Shown: positions 40,585 to 51,266 of the stretch, in pieces
Layout of the letters: each line of letters begins with the position of its first letter
Numbering within the stretch: position 1 is the stretch's first letter
From: Comamonadaceae bacterium G21597-S1
Lineage (GTDB): Bacteria > Pseudomonadota > Gammaproteobacteria > Burkholderiales > Burkholderiaceae_C
Assembly: GCA_027214345.1 (NCBI GenBank)
Contig: JAPWHR010000001.1
Coordinates: forward strand, 620,001 to 684,000
Direction: 5' to 3'
DNA length: 64,000 nucleotides
Notes under the pieces: model-generated
The model's input: the letters and a program-made list of their open reading frames with translations, nothing else
What the model was told of the DNA's origin: nothing
Databases searched by the model: none
Program-made: the position numbers and the translations under genes

Positions 40585-41392
40585 ACTGTCGCCCCCGATC
40601 GCGCTGCCGGCGCAACATGCGCAGGCCGGTGCCGCCATGATGGGCTGGCGCACGCTGTTCTTCAAGGAGCTCCTGCGCTTTTGGCGGGTCGGTTTCCAGA
40701 CCGTCGGCGCGCCGGTGCTCACGTCCATCCTGTACCTGCTGGTGTTCGGTCATGTGCTCGAGGATCGGGTCAAGGTCTACGACACGGTTTCCTACACCGC
40801 GTTCCTGGTGCCCGGCCTGGTGATGATGAGCGTGTTGCAGAACGCATTCGCCAACAGTTCGTCCTCGCTGATCCAGAGCAAGGTCATGGGCAACCTGGTG
40901 TTCCTGCTGTTGTCGCCACTGTCGCACCGGCAGTGGTTCACCGCCTATGTCGCCTCGTCGGTGGTGCGCGGCATCGCCGTCGGCGCGGGCGTCCTGCTGG
41001 CCACGTTCTGGTTCACCACGCCGCCGTTCGACGCCGTGGCCTGGGTGCTGGTGTTTGCGTTCCTGGGGGCGGCCCTGATGGGCACGCTGGGTGTGATCGC
41101 CGGGTTGTGGGCCGAGAAATTCGACCAGCTGGCGGCGTTCCAGAACTTCATCATCATGCCCATGACCTTCCTCAGCGGCGTGTTCTACTCCATCAAGTCC
41201 CTGCCGCCGTTCTGGCAGGGTGTCAGCCACCTCAACCCGTTTTTCTACATGATCGACGGCTTCCGCTACGGATTCTTCGGCCAGAGCGACGTCTCGCCCT
41301 GGCTGAGCCTGGGCATCGTCGCCCTGGCACTGGCCGTGGCGAGCGCCGTGGCCTTGCATCTTCTGCGTACGGGCTACAAGATCCGTAGCTGA
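40556..41392 (+). CDS. ABC-2 type transporter permease (YadH-like)
   Basis: 278-residue membrane protein with six hydrophobic segments, ABC-2 fold. LVPGLVMMSVLQNAFANSSSSLIQ near 80-105 and FQNFIIMPMTFLSGVFYSIKSLPPFW near 195-222 are the family signatures. Starts at 40556 or 40574 are possible; the longer is given. Partner of the ATPase before it; the pair between mla and murA is a common betaproteobacterial arrangement. Confidence 0.93.
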   Translation: MMWRAHMSSELSPPIALPAQHAQAGAAMMGWRTLFFKELLRFWRVGFQTVGAPVLTSILYLLVFGHVLEDRVKVYDTVSYTAFLVPGLVMMSVLQNAFANSSSSLIQSKVMGNLVFLLLSPLSHRQWFTAYVASSVVRGIAVGAGVLLATFWFTTPPFDAVAWVLVFAFLGAALMGTLGVIAGLWAEKFDQLAAFQNFIIMPMTFLSGVFYSIKSLPPFWQGVSHLNPFFYMIDGFRYGFFGQSDVSPWLSLGIVALALAVASAVALHLLRTGYKIRS

Positions 41393-41405
41393 CCGCGAAC
41401 CCGAC

Positions 41406-41645
41406 ATGACTGCCGACGAACTCAAATCCATCATCACCGCGGGTTTGCCCTGCACCCATTGCGAACTCGAAGGCGATGGCCGCCACTGGTATGCCACCAT
41501 CGTCTCGGATGCGTTCGAGGGCAAGCGGCCGATCGCACGCCACCAGATGGTGTATGCAACCCTGGGCGCCAAGATCCAGACCGACGAGGTGCATGCCTTG
41601 TCGATGAAGACCATGACCAACGCCGAATGGGCATCCCATGGATAA
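41406..41645 (+). CDS. BolA/IbaG family protein
   Basis: 79-residue BolA-fold protein. [41 protein letters not shown] contains the helix-turn-helix-like region and the invariant His (RHQMVY). BolA proteins partner with monothiol glutaredoxins in Fe-S trafficking; the IbaG type is linked to mla-murA in E. coli as here. It overlaps murA by eight bases. Confidence 0.93.
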   Translation: MTADELKSIITAGLPCTHCELEGDGRHWYATIVSDAFEGKRPIARHQMVYATLGAKIQTDEVHALSMKTMTNAEWASHG

Positions 41646-42906
41646 GCTGCTGATCCGAGGCGGTCGCACGCTCGGCGGCGTGGTGCCGATCTCCGGCGCC
41701 AAGAATGCTGCCTTGCCGGAGTTGTGCGCCAGCCTGCTGACGTCCGAGACCGTCACGCTCGACAACGTACCCCATCTGCAGGACGTCAACACCATGACGC
41801 GCCTGATCCGCAACATGGGCGTTTCCATCGAGCGCGGCGACGACGACGCGATGCGTATCGACGCCAGCACACTCACGTCGCCCGAAGCCCCGTACGAGCT
41901 GGTCAAGACCATGCGTGCGTCGGTGCTGGCGCTGGGCCCCTTGCTGGCGCGCTTCGGCGAGGCCACGGTGTCGCTGCCCGGTGGCTGCGCCATCGGTTCG
42001 CGCCCGGTGGACCAGCACATCATGGGGCTGACCGCGATGGGCGCCGACATCGTCGTCGAACACGGCTACATGATCGCCCGGCTGCGCAAGGGCCTCACCC
42101 GGCTCAAGGGCGCGCGCATCGCGACCGACATGGTGACCGTGACCGGCACCGAGAACTTCCTGATGGCCGCCGCGCTGGCCGACGGCGAGACGGTGCTCGA
42201 GAACGCGGCCCAGGAACCCGAGATCGGCGACCTGGCCGAGATGCTGATCTCCATGGGGGCCAACATCCAGGGCCACGGCACCAGCCACATCGTGGTGCAG
42301 GGGGTGCCGGCACTGCGCGGGTGTCGTCATCGCGTGGTCGCGGACCGGATCGAGGCCGGCACCTTCCTGTGTGCGGTGGCCGCCACCGGCGGCGACGTCG
42401 TGCTCGCGCATGCACGGGCCGACCACCTGGAAGCGGTGATCGAAAAGCTGCTCGCGGCCGGAGCCCAGGTCGAGGCCGTCGACGGTGGCATCCGGGTGCG
42501 CTCGAGCGGACGCCTGCAGGCGCAAAGTTTCCGCACCACCGAATACCCGGGTTTCCCCACCGACATGCAGGCCCAGTTCATGGCGCTGAACTGCATCGCC
42601 GAGGGCACGGCGACGGTGACGGAGACCATCTTCGAGAACCGGTTCATGCACGTCAACGAGTTGGTGCGCCTGGGTGCCAGGATCCAGATCGATGGCCGGC
42701 GTTCGGTGGTCCAGGGGGTGCCGGCGCTCTCCGGTGCCAGCATCATGGCGACCGACCTGCGGGCGTCGGCCAGCCTGGTCATCGCTGGCCTGGTGGCCGA
42801 AGGCGAGACCGTGGTGGACCGCATCTACCATCTCGATCGCGGCTACGACAAGATGGAGTCCAAGCTGCGGGCGCTGGGGGCCGACATCGAGCGCCTGTCG
42901 GCGTAG
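41638..42906 (+). CDS. murA: UDP-N-acetylglucosamine 1-carboxyvinyltransferase
   Basis: First committed enzyme of peptidoglycan precursor synthesis: transfers enolpyruvate from PEP to UDP-GlcNAc. It is 422 residues. [10 protein letters not shown] near 20 carries the PEP-binding Lys-Asn pair; the catalytic Cys117 lies in [11 protein letters not shown], so the enzyme has the fosfomycin-sensitive Cys form. [14 protein letters not shown]-type sequence ([14 protein letters not shown]) follows near 300. hisG starts 11 bases after the stop. Confidence 0.98.
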   Translation: MDKLLIRGGRTLGGVVPISGAKNAALPELCASLLTSETVTLDNVPHLQDVNTMTRLIRNMGVSIERGDDDAMRIDASTLTSPEAPYELVKTMRASVLALGPLLARFGEATVSLPGGCAIGSRPVDQHIMGLTAMGADIVVEHGYMIARLRKGLTRLKGARIATDMVTVTGTENFLMAAALADGETVLENAAQEPEIGDLAEMLISMGANIQGHGTSHIVVQGVPALRGCRHRVVADRIEAGTFLCAVAATGGDVVLAHARADHLEAVIEKLLAAGAQVEAVDGGIRVRSSGRLQAQSFRTTEYPGFPTDMQAQFMALNCIAEGTATVTETIFENRFMHVNELVRLGARIQIDGRRSVVQGVPALSGASIMATDLRASASLVIAGLVAEGETVVDRIYHLDRGYDKMESKLRALGADIERLSA

Positions 42907-42917
42907 CGGGGGCGCAG

Positions 42918-43574
42918 ATGATCACATTGGCGCTATCCAAGGGACGCATCTTCGACGAGGCGCTGCCGCTGCTGCAGGCGGCGGACATCGTCGTGCTCGA
43001 CGATCCCGAGAAATCCCGCAAGTTGATCCTGGACACGAACCGGCCGGATGTGCGCGTGCTGGTCGTGCGCGCCACCGACGTGCCGACCTATGTGCAATAC
43101 GGCGGCGCCGACATGGGCATCACCGGGCTGGACACCTTGCTCGAACACGGCAGCGACGGCCTGTACCAGCCGCTGGACCTGCAGATTGCCCGATGCCGCA
43201 TCAGCGTGGCGGTGCGCGAGGGTTTCGACTATGCGTCGAGCGTGCGCCAGGGCTCGCGGCTGACCGTGGCCACCAAGTACATGGCGATCGCGCGCGAGTT
43301 CTTCGCCGCCAAGGGCGTGCATGCCGACCTGGTCAAGCTGTATGGCAGCATGGAGCTGGCGCCGTTGACCGGGTTGGCCGACGCCATCGTCGACCTCGTG
43401 TCGACCGGCGGCACCTTGCGTGCCAACCATCTGGTCGAGGTCGAGCACATCATGGACATCAGTTCGCGCCTGGTCGTCAACCAGGCCGCGCTCAAGCTGA
43501 AGCAGGCGCCGATCCGGCGCATCATCGACGCCTTCAACGGCGCGGTCCAGCGCCGCATGGAGGTCAAGGCATGA
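42918..43574 (+). CDS. hisG: ATP phosphoribosyltransferase, short form
   Basis: First enzyme of histidine synthesis, joining ATP and PRPP. At 218 residues it is the short HisGS form, which lacks the regulatory C-terminal domain and needs HisZ for activity (family knowledge). [14 protein letters not shown] opens the protein; [12 protein letters not shown] near 70 and [12 protein letters not shown] near 160 form the active site. No hisZ lies in this window. It starts the his cluster, 11 bases after murA. Confidence 0.97.
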   Translation: MITLALSKGRIFDEALPLLQAADIVVLDDPEKSRKLILDTNRPDVRVLVVRATDVPTYVQYGGADMGITGLDTLLEHGSDGLYQPLDLQIARCRISVAVREGFDYASSVRQGSRLTVATKYMAIAREFFAAKGVHADLVKLYGSMELAPLTGLADAIVDLVSTGGTLRANHLVEVEHIMDISSRLVVNQAALKLKQAPIRRIIDAFNGAVQRRMEVKA

Positions 43575-43629
43575 GCGTCGGGGCTGCTTGCACGGTGTCT
43601 TGCGCCGCGCACGGCGTGGAGCGTGTTCG

Positions 43630-44970
43630 ATGACGGCATCCGCACGTCCGCTGCGCCTGTCCACGGCCGACGCCGGGTTCGAGGCGGCATTTCGCGCGCG
43701 CCTGTTCTGGTCCAGCAGTACCGATGCCGCCATCGAGGAACGGGTGGCATCCATCCTGGCCGACGTGCAGCAGCGCGGTGATGCGGCGGTGCTCGAATAC
43801 ACCGAGCGCTTCGACGGTGTGCGCGGCGCGACCATGGCCCAGCTCGAACTCGGCGCGGGTGAACTCGAGGCTGCTTTTGCGCAGATTCCGGCCGAGCAGC
43901 GGGAAGCCTTGCTGTTCGCCGCCGACCGGATCCGCCGCTACCACCAGGCCCAGAAGCAGGCCAGCGGCGAGAGCTGGAGCTACCGCGACGAACACGGATC
44001 GCTGCTGGGGCAGAAGGTGACGCCACTCGATCGTGTCGGCATCTACGTGCCGGGCGGCAAGGCCGCCTATCCGTCTTCGGTGCTGATGAACGCGATTCCG
44101 GCGCATGTGGCCGGCGTGCCGCAAATCGTCATGGTGGTGCCGACACCGGCCGGCAAGGATTCCGGCACCGGCCTGGGTGAACGCAACCCGCTGGTACTGG
44201 CGGCCGCGCATGTGGCCGGCGTGTCGCGGGTGTTCACCATCGGCGGCGCGCAGGCCGTGGCGGCATTGGCCTATGGCACGGCGACCGTGCCCCGGGTGGA
44301 CAAGATCACCGGCCCCGGCAATGCCTACGTGGCGGCAGCCAAGCGCCGGGTGTTCGGTGTGGTCGGCATCGACATGATTGCCGGGCCGAGCGAAATCCTG
44401 GTACTGGCCGATGGGTCCGCCCCACCGGACTGGGTGGCCATGGATCTGTTCAGCCAGGCCGAACACGACGAGATGGCGCAAAGCATCCTGCTGTGCCCGG
44501 ACGCGGCCTACATCGATCGCGTGCAGGCCGAGATCGACCGCCTGTTGCCACAGATGGCGCGGCGCGAGACGATCGCGGCCAGCCTGAACGGGCGCGGCGT
44601 GCTGGTGCAGACCCGCTCGATGGAAGAAGCCTGTGCGATCAGCAACCAGGTGGCGCCCGAACACCTCGAGGTCAGCAGCGACGAACCGCATCGCTGGGAG
44701 CCGCTGCTGCGCCATGCCGGCGCGATCTTCCTGGGCGCGTATACCAGCGAGAGCCTGGGCGACTACTGCGCCGGCCCCAACCATGTATTGCCCACCGGCG
44801 CAACGGCCCGGTTCTCCAGTCCCTTGGGCGTCTACGATTTCCAGAAGCGCAGCAGCCTGATCGAGGTCAGCGCAGCCGGCGCGCAGTCGCTGGGCAAGGT
44901 CGCCTCGGTGCTGGCCCGTGGCGAAGGCCTGCAGGCCCACGCGATGGCAGCCGAAATGAGACTGGAATGA
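43630..44970 (+). CDS. hisD: Histidinol dehydrogenase
   Basis: Zn enzyme that oxidises L-histidinol to histidine in two NAD-dependent steps. It is 446 residues from ATG 43630. [19 protein letters not shown] near 137-155, [14 protein letters not shown] near 223, [10 protein letters not shown] and the zinc/catalytic motif [12 protein letters not shown] near 278 are all present, as is the C-terminal [14 protein letters not shown]. Its stop overlaps the next start (ATGA). Confidence 0.97.
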   Translation: MTASARPLRLSTADAGFEAAFRARLFWSSSTDAAIEERVASILADVQQRGDAAVLEYTERFDGVRGATMAQLELGAGELEAAFAQIPAEQREALLFAADRIRRYHQAQKQASGESWSYRDEHGSLLGQKVTPLDRVGIYVPGGKAAYPSSVLMNAIPAHVAGVPQIVMVVPTPAGKDSGTGLGERNPLVLAAAHVAGVSRVFTIGGAQAVAALAYGTATVPRVDKITGPGNAYVAAAKRRVFGVVGIDMIAGPSEILVLADGSAPPDWVAMDLFSQAEHDEMAQSILLCPDAAYIDRVQAEIDRLLPQMARRETIAASLNGRGVLVQTRSMEEACAISNQVAPEHLEVSSDEPHRWEPLLRHAGAIFLGAYTSESLGDYCAGPNHVLPTGATARFSSPLGVYDFQKRSSLIEVSAAGAQSLGKVASVLARGEGLQAHAMAAEMRLE

Positions 44971-45362
44971 GCATGGCGACGACGACCGGGACATCGGGCT
45001 GGCGCGGCAGGTGGTCGCTGCGCCGGATGCTGGCGGCTTGCGTGCTGCTCGTGCTCGCGGGCCAGTCAAGTGCGATCAGCATCCGCGAATTGCGCACGCT
45101 CGAGGCGACCGACAAGGACCATGGCGAGGCCTATGTGCAGTACTACCTGGTCGGCGCCATGGAGGGCGCGCTCGAAGCCCACGCCTTCGCCGTGCGCGCG
45201 GGAGCCAAGCCCTTGATGTGCCTCAACGGCCGGCGGCTCGAACCCCGCATGGCCAAGCCCCTGTTCGACGGGGAGCTTCGGCGCAATGCAGGCCTGTACG
45301 AGGCCGACATGCCAGTGCAGCTGGTGCTGGTCAACGCGCTGGTCAACGCCTATGCGTGCTGA
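44967..45362 (+). CDS. Exported Rap1a/Tai-like protein inside the his cluster
   Basis: A 131-residue protein with an Arg-rich N-terminus and a signal peptide (about 20-37, [13 protein letters not shown]). The mature part, [19 protein letters not shown] followed by a Cys, LFDGELRR and a C-terminal ALVNAYAC, resembles the helical Rap1a/Tai (Ssp1-immunity-like) family, with two cysteines that could form a disulfide. This is pattern resemblance, not a proven assignment. It is coupled to hisD by ATGA and ends 60 bases before hisC. No histidine-pathway role is known for this family. Confidence 0.65.
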   Translation: MSMATTTGTSGWRGRWSLRRMLAACVLLVLAGQSSAISIRELRTLEATDKDHGEAYVQYYLVGAMEGALEAHAFAVRAGAKPLMCLNGRRLEPRMAKPLFDGELRRNAGLYEADMPVQLVLVNALVNAYAC

Positions 45363-45422
45363 CCTGCCCGTCCATCGATGGATCCGCGTGCGCACACAGG
45401 TGCGGCGATAACCGACAACAAC

Positions 45423-46535
45423 ATGACCCAGCCCGATACCCGTTTGCGCGAGCGAATCGCCCGTCATGTCCGCCAGGACGTGGCATCCATGCATGCCTAT
45501 GCGGTCCAGGATTCGACCGGACTGCTCAAGCTCGACGCAATGGAGAACCCCCATCGTCTGCCCGAAGCGCTACAGCATGAACTCGGGCGGCGCCTGGGTG
45601 CGCTTGCCTTGAACCGGTATCCGGGTGCGCGCGTGCAAGACCTGCGCCAGGCCCTCAAGACCCATGCGCAGGTGCCCGACGGCTTCGACCTGATGCTGGG
45701 CAACGGCTCCGACGAACTCATCTCCCTGCTGGCCCTGGCCTGCGACGTGCCCGGCGCCTCGATCCTGGCACCCGAGCCGGGGTTCGTCATGTACGCGATG
45801 AGCGCGCAGTTGCAGGGACTGCGCTTCGTCGGCGTGCCCCTGACCGACGACTTCGAGCTCGATCCGGCTGCCATGCTGCGGGCCATCGCCGAACACCAGC
45901 CGTCCATCGTCTACCTGGCGTATCCGAACAACCCGACCGCGAACCTGTGGGACGATGCGGCCATCGAGTCGATCGTGGAGGCCGCGCCCGGTTTCGTCGT
46001 GATCGACGAGGCCTACCAGCCCTTTGCCGGACGCAGCTACATCGATCGCCTGCACACGCATTCGCATGTGCTGCTGATGCGTACGATGAGCAAGTTCGGC
46101 CTGGCCGGCGTGCGCATCGGTTACCTCATCGGACCGCAGGCGCTGATTGCCGAGGTGGACAAGGTGCGCCCGCCCTACAACATTTCCGTGCTCAATGCCG
46201 AATGCGGCCTGTTCGCGCTCGAGCACAGCGACACCTTTGCCGTGCAGGCGCGCGATATCGTCGCGCAGCGCGGCTGGCTGCTCGAGCAACTGGCCGCCTT
46301 GCCCGGCGTGCGGGCATATCGCAGCGATGCCAACATGATCCTGCTGCGCCTGCCGGCCGACCCGCAGGGGGGTAGCGCCGCCGCCGCCCGAGTGTTCGCC
46401 GGCATGCGTGCCCGCGGCGTGCTGATCAAGAATGTGTCCGGCCTGCACCCGATGCTGTCCAATTGCCTGCGGCTGACCGTCGGCCTGGCCGCGGAGAATC
46501 GTGCCATGCTGGCCGCCCTGAAGGAATGCCTATGA
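45423..46535 (+). CDS. hisC: Histidinol-phosphate aminotransferase
   Basis: PLP aminotransferase converting imidazole-acetol phosphate to histidinol phosphate. It is 370 residues from ATG 45423. [11 protein letters not shown] near 37, [12 protein letters not shown] near 93, [13 protein letters not shown] near 163 and the PLP lysine in [15 protein letters not shown] near 222 are seen. Asn in the usual LSSNENP motif is replaced by the MENP form found in this HisC subgroup. Its stop overlaps hisB. Confidence 0.96.
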   Translation: MTQPDTRLRERIARHVRQDVASMHAYAVQDSTGLLKLDAMENPHRLPEALQHELGRRLGALALNRYPGARVQDLRQALKTHAQVPDGFDLMLGNGSDELISLLALACDVPGASILAPEPGFVMYAMSAQLQGLRFVGVPLTDDFELDPAAMLRAIAEHQPSIVYLAYPNNPTANLWDDAAIESIVEAAPGFVVIDEAYQPFAGRSYIDRLHTHSHVLLMRTMSKFGLAGVRIGYLIGPQALIAEVDKVRPPYNISVLNAECGLFALEHSDTFAVQARDIVAQRGWLLEQLAALPGVRAYRSDANMILLRLPADPQGGSAAAARVFAGMRARGVLIKNVSGLHPMLSNCLRLTVGLAAENRAMLAALKECL

Positions 46536-47152
46536 CGACCGACCTCCACACGACCGCCGGGGCACCCCGTGCCGCCGAAGTCACCCGCAACACCGCCGAG
46601 ACCCGCATCACGGTGCGGCTCGCACTGGACGGCAGTGGCCGCTCGAAGCTGCATACCGGTATCGGCTTCTTCGATCACATGCTCGACCAGATCGCCCGCC
46701 ATGCGCTGGTGGACCTGGACATCCAGGCCGATGGCGACCTGCATATCGACGGGCACCACACGGTCGAGGATGTCGGCATCACGCTTGGCCAGGCCGTGCA
46801 CAAGGCCCTGGGCGATCGCAAGGGCATCCGCCGCTTCGGCCATGCCTATGTGCCGCTGGACGAGGCGCTGAGCCGGGTGGTGATCGATTTTTCCGGCCGC
46901 CCGGGCCTGGTCATGCAGGTGCCGTTCACCAGCGGCATGATTGGCACCTTCGACAGCCAACTGGCGCACGAGTTCTTCCAGGGCTTCGTCAACCATGCGT
47001 TCGTGACGCTGCACATCGACAATCTGCGGGGCGACAACGCCCACCACCAGTGCGAGACCGTGTTCAAGGCGTTTGCCCGCGCCCTGCGCCAGGCGGTCGA
47101 GGTCGATCCTCGCGCAGCCGGCACGATCGCCTCGACCAAGGGCTCGCTCTGA
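46532..47152 (+). CDS. hisB: Imidazoleglycerol-phosphate dehydratase
   Basis: Mn-dependent dehydratase of histidine synthesis. It is 206 residues and monofunctional: the histidinol-phosphatase domain of the enterobacterial HisB is absent. Metal ligands lie in [16 protein letters not shown] near 49, [11 protein letters not shown] near 74-84 and [19 protein letters not shown] near 169-187. Coupled to hisC by ATGA. Confidence 0.97.
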   Translation: MTTDLHTTAGAPRAAEVTRNTAETRITVRLALDGSGRSKLHTGIGFFDHMLDQIARHALVDLDIQADGDLHIDGHHTVEDVGITLGQAVHKALGDRKGIRRFGHAYVPLDEALSRVVIDFSGRPGLVMQVPFTSGMIGTFDSQLAHEFFQGFVNHAFVTLHIDNLRGDNAHHQCETVFKAFARALRQAVEVDPRAAGTIASTKGSL

Positions 47153-47233
47153 CCCCGCCATGCATCGCAGGGCCTCGCCGCCCCGCCCGACGCGACATCC
47201 GCTCCAACCGCCAACCTTCTTCCTTCACCGTCC

Positions 47234-47926
47234 ATGGGATCCGTACATAACAAGTCGGTGGCCGTCGTCGACTACGGCATGGGCAATCTGCGCTCGGTGG
47301 CCAACGCGGTGCAGGTGGCCGCCGCCGGAGACGGACATCAGGTGTTCATCACCTCCGATCCGGAACTGATCCGGGCTGCGGAGCGGGTGGTGTTGCCCGG
47401 CCAAGGCGCCATCGCGGACTGCGTGCGCGAATTGCGCGACTCCGGCCTGCTCGAAACGGTGCTCGATGCGGCCCGCAACAAGCCATTGTTCGGCGTGTGC
47501 GTGGGCATGCAGATGTTGCTGGACCACAGCCAGGAAGGCCGGCGCGGCGACGACGGGCGCGGCACCGACGGGCTCGGCCTGATTCCGGGGCGGGTCCTGC
47601 GTTTCGAGCTGCAAGGCCGCGTGCAGGCCGATGGCAGCCGATTCAAGGTACCGCAAATGGGCTGGAACCAGGTCTTCCAGATGGGGCATGGCGGGCCGGT
47701 GCATGCCTTGTGGCGCGGCATCGCCGACGCCAGCCACTACTATTTCGTGCACAGTTATTACGCCAGACCGTCGGATGCGCGCCACAGCGTGGGCGAAGCG
47801 GACTATGGCGGGCGCTTTACGGCAGCGGTTGCACGCGATAATATTTTTGCAACCCAGTTCCATCCAGAGAAGAGTGCTGATCAAGGCCTTGCGCTTTACC
47901 GAAACTTCCTTCGCTGGAAGCCCTGA
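47234..47926 (+). CDS. hisH: Imidazole glycerol phosphate synthase, glutaminase subunit
   Basis: Class I glutamine amidotransferase that feeds ammonia to HisF. It is 230 residues. [14 protein letters not shown] opens the domain, the nucleophile lies in [10 protein letters not shown] near 90, and the His/Glu pair in TQFHPEKS near 209. An insert of about 12 residues ([13 protein letters not shown]) follows the nucleophile helix. The local base composition falls near the 3' end (47840-47930). Confidence 0.97.
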   Translation: MGSVHNKSVAVVDYGMGNLRSVANAVQVAAAGDGHQVFITSDPELIRAAERVVLPGQGAIADCVRELRDSGLLETVLDAARNKPLFGVCVGMQMLLDHSQEGRRGDDGRGTDGLGLIPGRVLRFELQGRVQADGSRFKVPQMGWNQVFQMGHGGPVHALWRGIADASHYYFVHSYYARPSDARHSVGEADYGGRFTAAVARDNIFATQFHPEKSADQGLALYRNFLRWKP

Positions 47927-47953
47927 TTTTCTTTCCCCCAGCCATCGCGCACC

Positions 47954-48694
47954 ATGCTGCTCATCCCCGCCATCGACCTGAAAGACGGCCATTGCGTTCG
48001 CCTCAAGCAAGGCGACATGGAACAGTCCACCATCTTCGGTGAGGATCCGCCGGTGATGGCGCGCAGTTGGGTCACCAAGGGGGCGCGCCGGCTGCATCTG
48101 GTCGATCTCAACGGCGCGTTTGCCGGGCATCCCAAGAACGAGCTCGCGATCCGGCGCATCCTGAAGGATGTCGGCAGCGAAGTGGACGTGCAGCTCGGTG
48201 GCGGCATCCGCGACCTCGACACCATCGAACGGTACCTGGACGCCGGTCTGCGCTACGTCATCATCGGCACGGCCGCGGTCAAAAACCCCGGTTTCCTGCA
48301 GGATGCCTGCACGGCATTCGGCGGCCACATCATCGTCGGACTCGATGCCAAGGACGGCAAGATCGCCACCGATGGCTGGAGCAAGCTCACGCGCCACGAC
48401 GTCGTCGACCTGGGCAAGAAATTCGAGGACTACGGTGTCGAATCCATCATCTATACCGACATCGGGCGCGACGGCATGTTGTCCGGCATCAATGTCGAGG
48501 CCACCGTCAAGCTGGCGCAGGCCTTGACGATTCCGGTCATCGCATCGGGCGGCCTGAGCAACATGGCCGATATCGAGGCCTTGTGCGATGTCGAGAGCGA
48601 GGGTGTCGAGGGTGTGATCTGCGGACGGGCCATCTACAGCGGCGAGCTCGATTTTGCCGCGGCCCAGGCGCGTGCCGACGAGCTCAACGGCTGA
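47954..48694 (+). CDS. hisA: Phosphoribosylformimino-5-aminoimidazole carboxamide ribotide isomerase
   Basis: (Beta-alpha)8-barrel isomerase of histidine synthesis. It is 246 residues. The catalytic Asp8 lies in [13 protein letters not shown], and the second Asp in [12 protein letters not shown] near 130. Phosphate-binding loops are QLGGGIRD near 78 and ASGGLSN near 180. It follows hisH by 27 bases and is homologous to the following hisF. Confidence 0.97.
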   Translation: MLLIPAIDLKDGHCVRLKQGDMEQSTIFGEDPPVMARSWVTKGARRLHLVDLNGAFAGHPKNELAIRRILKDVGSEVDVQLGGGIRDLDTIERYLDAGLRYVIIGTAAVKNPGFLQDACTAFGGHIIVGLDAKDGKIATDGWSKLTRHDVVDLGKKFEDYGVESIIYTDIGRDGMLSGINVEATVKLAQALTIPVIASGGLSNMADIEALCDVESEGVEGVICGRAIYSGELDFAAAQARADELNG

Positions 48695-48716
48695 CGCCGG
48701 TCGAGCACCGCGTCCG

Positions 48717-49517
48717 ATGCTGGCCAAGCGCATCATTCCTTGCCTGGACGTCACCGGCGGGCGCGTCGTCAAGGGGGTCAATTTCGTCGAGCTGCGCGAC
48801 GCCGGCGACCCGGTCGAGATCGCCGCGCGCTACAACGAGCAGGGTGCGGACGAACTCACCTTCCTGGACATCACGGCCACCAGCGACGGGCGCGACCTGA
48901 TCCTGCACATCGTCGAGGACGTCGCCAGCCAGGTGTTCATCCCGCTGACGGTGGGCGGAGGTGTGCGCAGCGTCGAGGACGTGCGCCGCCTGCTCAACGC
49001 CGGTGCCGACAAGACCAGCTTCAATTCCGCCGCCATTGCGCGCCCGGACCTGATCGACGAGGTGTCGGGCAAGTACGGCTCGCAGTGCATCGTCGTGGCC
49101 ATCGACGCCAAGCGCCGCCAGCCGAGCGACGAGCAGCGAGCGGGCGCCGACGGCGCGCCGATCGGACCGGGCTGGGATGTCTACAGCCATGGTGGCCGCA
49201 CCAATACCGGCCTGGACGCATTGGCCTGGGCCGTCGAGATGGCGCGGCGCGGCGCGGGCGAGATCCTGCTCACCAGCATGGACCGTGACGGCACCAAGTC
49301 CGGATTCGACCTGGGCCTGACGCGCGCGGTCAGCGACGCGGTCGGTATTCCGGTCATTGCCTCGGGAGGGGTCGGCAACCTGGACCATCTCGCCGACGGC
49401 ATCACGATCGGTGGCGCGGACGCCGTGCTGGCGGCCAGCATCTTCCACTACGGCGAGTTCAGCGTGTTGCAGGCCAAGCAGCACCTGGGCAGCCGCGGCA
49501 TCGCAGTCCGCATCTGA
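48717..49517 (+). CDS. hisF: Imidazole glycerol phosphate synthase, cyclase subunit
   Basis: Barrel enzyme that uses ammonia from HisH to form IGP and AICAR. It is 266 residues from ATG 48717. The catalytic Asp11 lies in [14 protein letters not shown] and Asp near 140 in [13 protein letters not shown]. Phosphate loops GGGVRS and ASGGVGN are present. A slightly extended loop ([18 protein letters not shown]) is seen in the middle. 22 bases after hisA. Confidence 0.97.
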   Translation: MLAKRIIPCLDVTGGRVVKGVNFVELRDAGDPVEIAARYNEQGADELTFLDITATSDGRDLILHIVEDVASQVFIPLTVGGGVRSVEDVRRLLNAGADKTSFNSAAIARPDLIDEVSGKYGSQCIVVAIDAKRRQPSDEQRAGADGAPIGPGWDVYSHGGRTNTGLDALAWAVEMARRGAGEILLTSMDRDGTKSGFDLGLTRAVSDAVGIPVIASGGVGNLDHLADGITIGGADAVLAASIFHYGEFSVLQAKQHLGSRGIAVRI

Positions 49518-49571
49518 GCGGTTGCCGGCAGATGTGCCGCTCGGTCCGCGGCAAGCCGTGCATGCATGGCC

Positions 49572-49577
49572 GACAAT
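49572..49577 (+). promoter_or_regulatory. Candidate -10 box six bases before hisI
   Basis: GACAAT followed by AGGGCC and the hisI ATG. The spacing equals that seen before lptM and the htrA-like gene, so an internal, leaderless hisI start is possible. The AGGG could instead be a close ribosome site. Confidence 0.3.
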
Positions 49578-49583
49578 AGGGCC

Positions 49584-49985
49584 ATGACATGGTTGGATCA
49601 AATCAAGTGGGACGCTGCGGGCCTGGTGCCGGTGATCGCCCAGGAGCGGGGAACTGGCGACGTGCTGATGTTCGCGTGGATGGACCGGCAGGCGTTGCAG
49701 CAGACGGCCGAGTCCGGCCGTGCCGTGTATTTCAGCCGCTCGCGCCAGCGCCTGTGGTTCAAGGGCGAGGAGTCCGGGCACGTCCAGCAGGTGCACGACA
49801 TCCGGCTCGATTGCGACAATGACGTCGTGCTGCTGCAGGTGACACAGACCGGCCATGAGCCGGGCATCGCCTGCCACACCGGCCGCCATAGCTGCTTTTT
49901 TCAGCGTCTGGAAGGCCAGGGCGACCAGCGCAACTGGGAAATCACCGATGCGGTATTGAAAGATCCGCAATCGATCTACAAGTAA
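49584..49985 (+). CDS. hisI: Phosphoribosyl-AMP cyclohydrolase
   Basis: Zn enzyme opening the adenine ring of PR-AMP. It is 133 residues from ATG 49584; an in-frame ATG at 49566 is less likely. [25 protein letters not shown] near 28-52, metal ligands in LDCDND near 83, and [10 protein letters not shown] near 104-113 are family signatures. It is separate from hisE, unlike the fused enterobacterial protein. Confidence 0.97.
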   Translation: MTWLDQIKWDAAGLVPVIAQERGTGDVLMFAWMDRQALQQTAESGRAVYFSRSRQRLWFKGEESGHVQQVHDIRLDCDNDVVLLQVTQTGHEPGIACHTGRHSCFFQRLEGQGDQRNWEITDAVLKDPQSIYK

Positions 49986-50402
49986 ATGTCCATGAGCGAT
50001 TCCACTTCCGACGCCAGCGACCTGAACGCGGTGTTGTCGCGCCTGTCGACCATCATCGAGAGCCGCCGTCCGGACCGGGGCGGCGACCCCGACGCAAGTT
50101 ATGTCGCACGCCTGCTGCACCGCGGGCCGGACGCCTTCCTCAAGAAGATCGGCGAAGAGTCGACCGAGGCCGTGATGGCCGCCAAGGACCTCGACCTCGC
50201 GCTGCACACCGGCACCGGCATCGATGTCGGCCGCCAGCGGCTGGTGGGCGAGATGGCCGACCTGTGGTTCCATTGCCTGGTGGCGCTGGCGCATTACGGC
50301 TTGCGTCCCGCGGACGTGCTGGCCGAGCTGCGCAAGCGCGAAGGCACCAGCGGTATCGAGGAAAAAGCCCTGCGCAAGGCGATTGCGCGCGAAGGCTCGT
50401 GA
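49986..50402 (+). CDS. hisE: Phosphoribosyl-ATP pyrophosphatase
   Basis: Second enzyme of histidine synthesis, releasing pyrophosphate from PR-ATP. It is 138 residues. The all-alpha MazG-like fold has [15 protein letters not shown] near 53-67 and [14 protein letters not shown] near 88-101, the two metal-binding helices. ATG 49986 or 49992 are possible. It directly follows the hisI stop with no gap. Confidence 0.96.
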   Translation: MSMSDSTSDASDLNAVLSRLSTIIESRRPDRGGDPDASYVARLLHRGPDAFLKKIGEESTEAVMAAKDLDLALHTGTGIDVGRQRLVGEMADLWFHCLVALAHYGLRPADVLAELRKREGTSGIEEKALRKAIAREGS

Positions 50403-50428
50403 GCGGGCCGCCAACCGGGAGGAGCACC

Positions 50429-50821
50429 ATGCCCGATGATGTGATCGATGTCGTACCCAAGGGCGAGGAACAGGCGCAGGCGCTGAAGTCCGTCGGGTGG
50501 TTGAGTTATGTCCTGCACCTGATCGTCGCGGTCGGCGCCATCGTGCCAGGGGCCCAGGCCGGCGCATTGTTGCTGGTCGTGGCGCTGGTGATCGATCTCG
50601 TCAAACGGCCGGAGGCCGAGGGCACCTGGCAGGCCTCGCATTTTTCCTGGCGCATTCGCTCGGTGATCATGGCCGGCGTGTTGTACCTGCTGACCGCCCC
50701 GCTGTTCCTGCTTTTCATCATGCCGGGCGTGCTGGCATGGTTGCTGGTGTCGATCTGGTTCCTGTATCGGATCGTCAAGGGTATGGTGGCGATGAACAAC
50801 AACCAGGCGGTGGGCGCCTGA
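50429..50821 (+). CDS. Small membrane protein (DUF4870-like)
   Basis: 130 residues with three hydrophobic segments (about 22-55, 72-96, 96-118) and a charged N-terminus. SVGWLSYVLHLIVAVGAIVPG resembles the first segment of DUF4870/TIC20-like proteins. A GGAGGAG ribosome site precedes ATG 50429. It lies between hisE and the HIT gene, a position often kept in related genomes. Its function is not known. Confidence 0.8.
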   Translation: MPDDVIDVVPKGEEQAQALKSVGWLSYVLHLIVAVGAIVPGAQAGALLLVVALVIDLVKRPEAEGTWQASHFSWRIRSVIMAGVLYLLTAPLFLLFIMPGVLAWLLVSIWFLYRIVKGMVAMNNNQAVGA

Positions 50822-50822
50822 G

Positions 50823-51197
50823 ATGGGAGAGCGAGACGTGGCACATGATCCCGATTGCCTGTTCTGCAAGATCGTGCAGGGGCAGATTCCTTCGCGCAAG
50901 GTGCATGAGGACGAGCAGGTCTACGTCTTTCACGATATTCACCCCTGGGCGCCTGTGCATTTCCTGATGGTCCCGAAGCAGCATATTCCGTCGTTCGCGC
51001 AACTCGGGCCGGAGCATGCGGGACTGATGGGCCACATGATGACGCTGGCTCCCAAACTGGCCTTGCAGGAGGGCTGTCGGCCCTATCCGGAGGGTGGTTT
51101 TCGCGTCGTCAGCAACACCGGCGCCGAAGGCGGGCAGGAAGTCCACCACCTGCATGTGCACGTGATGGGCGGGCCACGCCCCTGGTTGCGGGGTTGA
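50823..51197 (+). CDS. HIT-family nucleotide hydrolase (HinT-like)
   Basis: 124-residue histidine-triad protein that hydrolyses phosphoramidate or acyl-adenylate bonds. CLFCKIVQGQIPS near 13 binds zinc or starts the fold; the triad is HHLHVHVMGG near 108-117. It starts one base after the previous stop. GTG 50838 would also give a full domain. Confidence 0.93.
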   Translation: MGERDVAHDPDCLFCKIVQGQIPSRKVHEDEQVYVFHDIHPWAPVHFLMVPKQHIPSFAQLGPEHAGLMGHMMTLAPKLALQEGCRPYPEGGFRVVSNTGAEGGQEVHHLHVHVMGGPRPWLRG

Positions 51198-51235
51198 TCG
51201 ACGGGGGCTTTCCGTGTAACGGGGGCCCGGGGGTC

Positions 51236-51241
51236 TAGAAT
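51236..51241 (+). promoter_or_regulatory. Candidate -10 box for tatABC
   Basis: TAGAAT lies 25 bases before the tatA start, which has a good AGGAG ribosome site. The -35 is poor. It would let tatABC be transcribed apart from the his cluster. Confidence 0.4.
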
Positions 51242-51266
51242 TCGGCTAATTGCACAGGAGTTTCAC

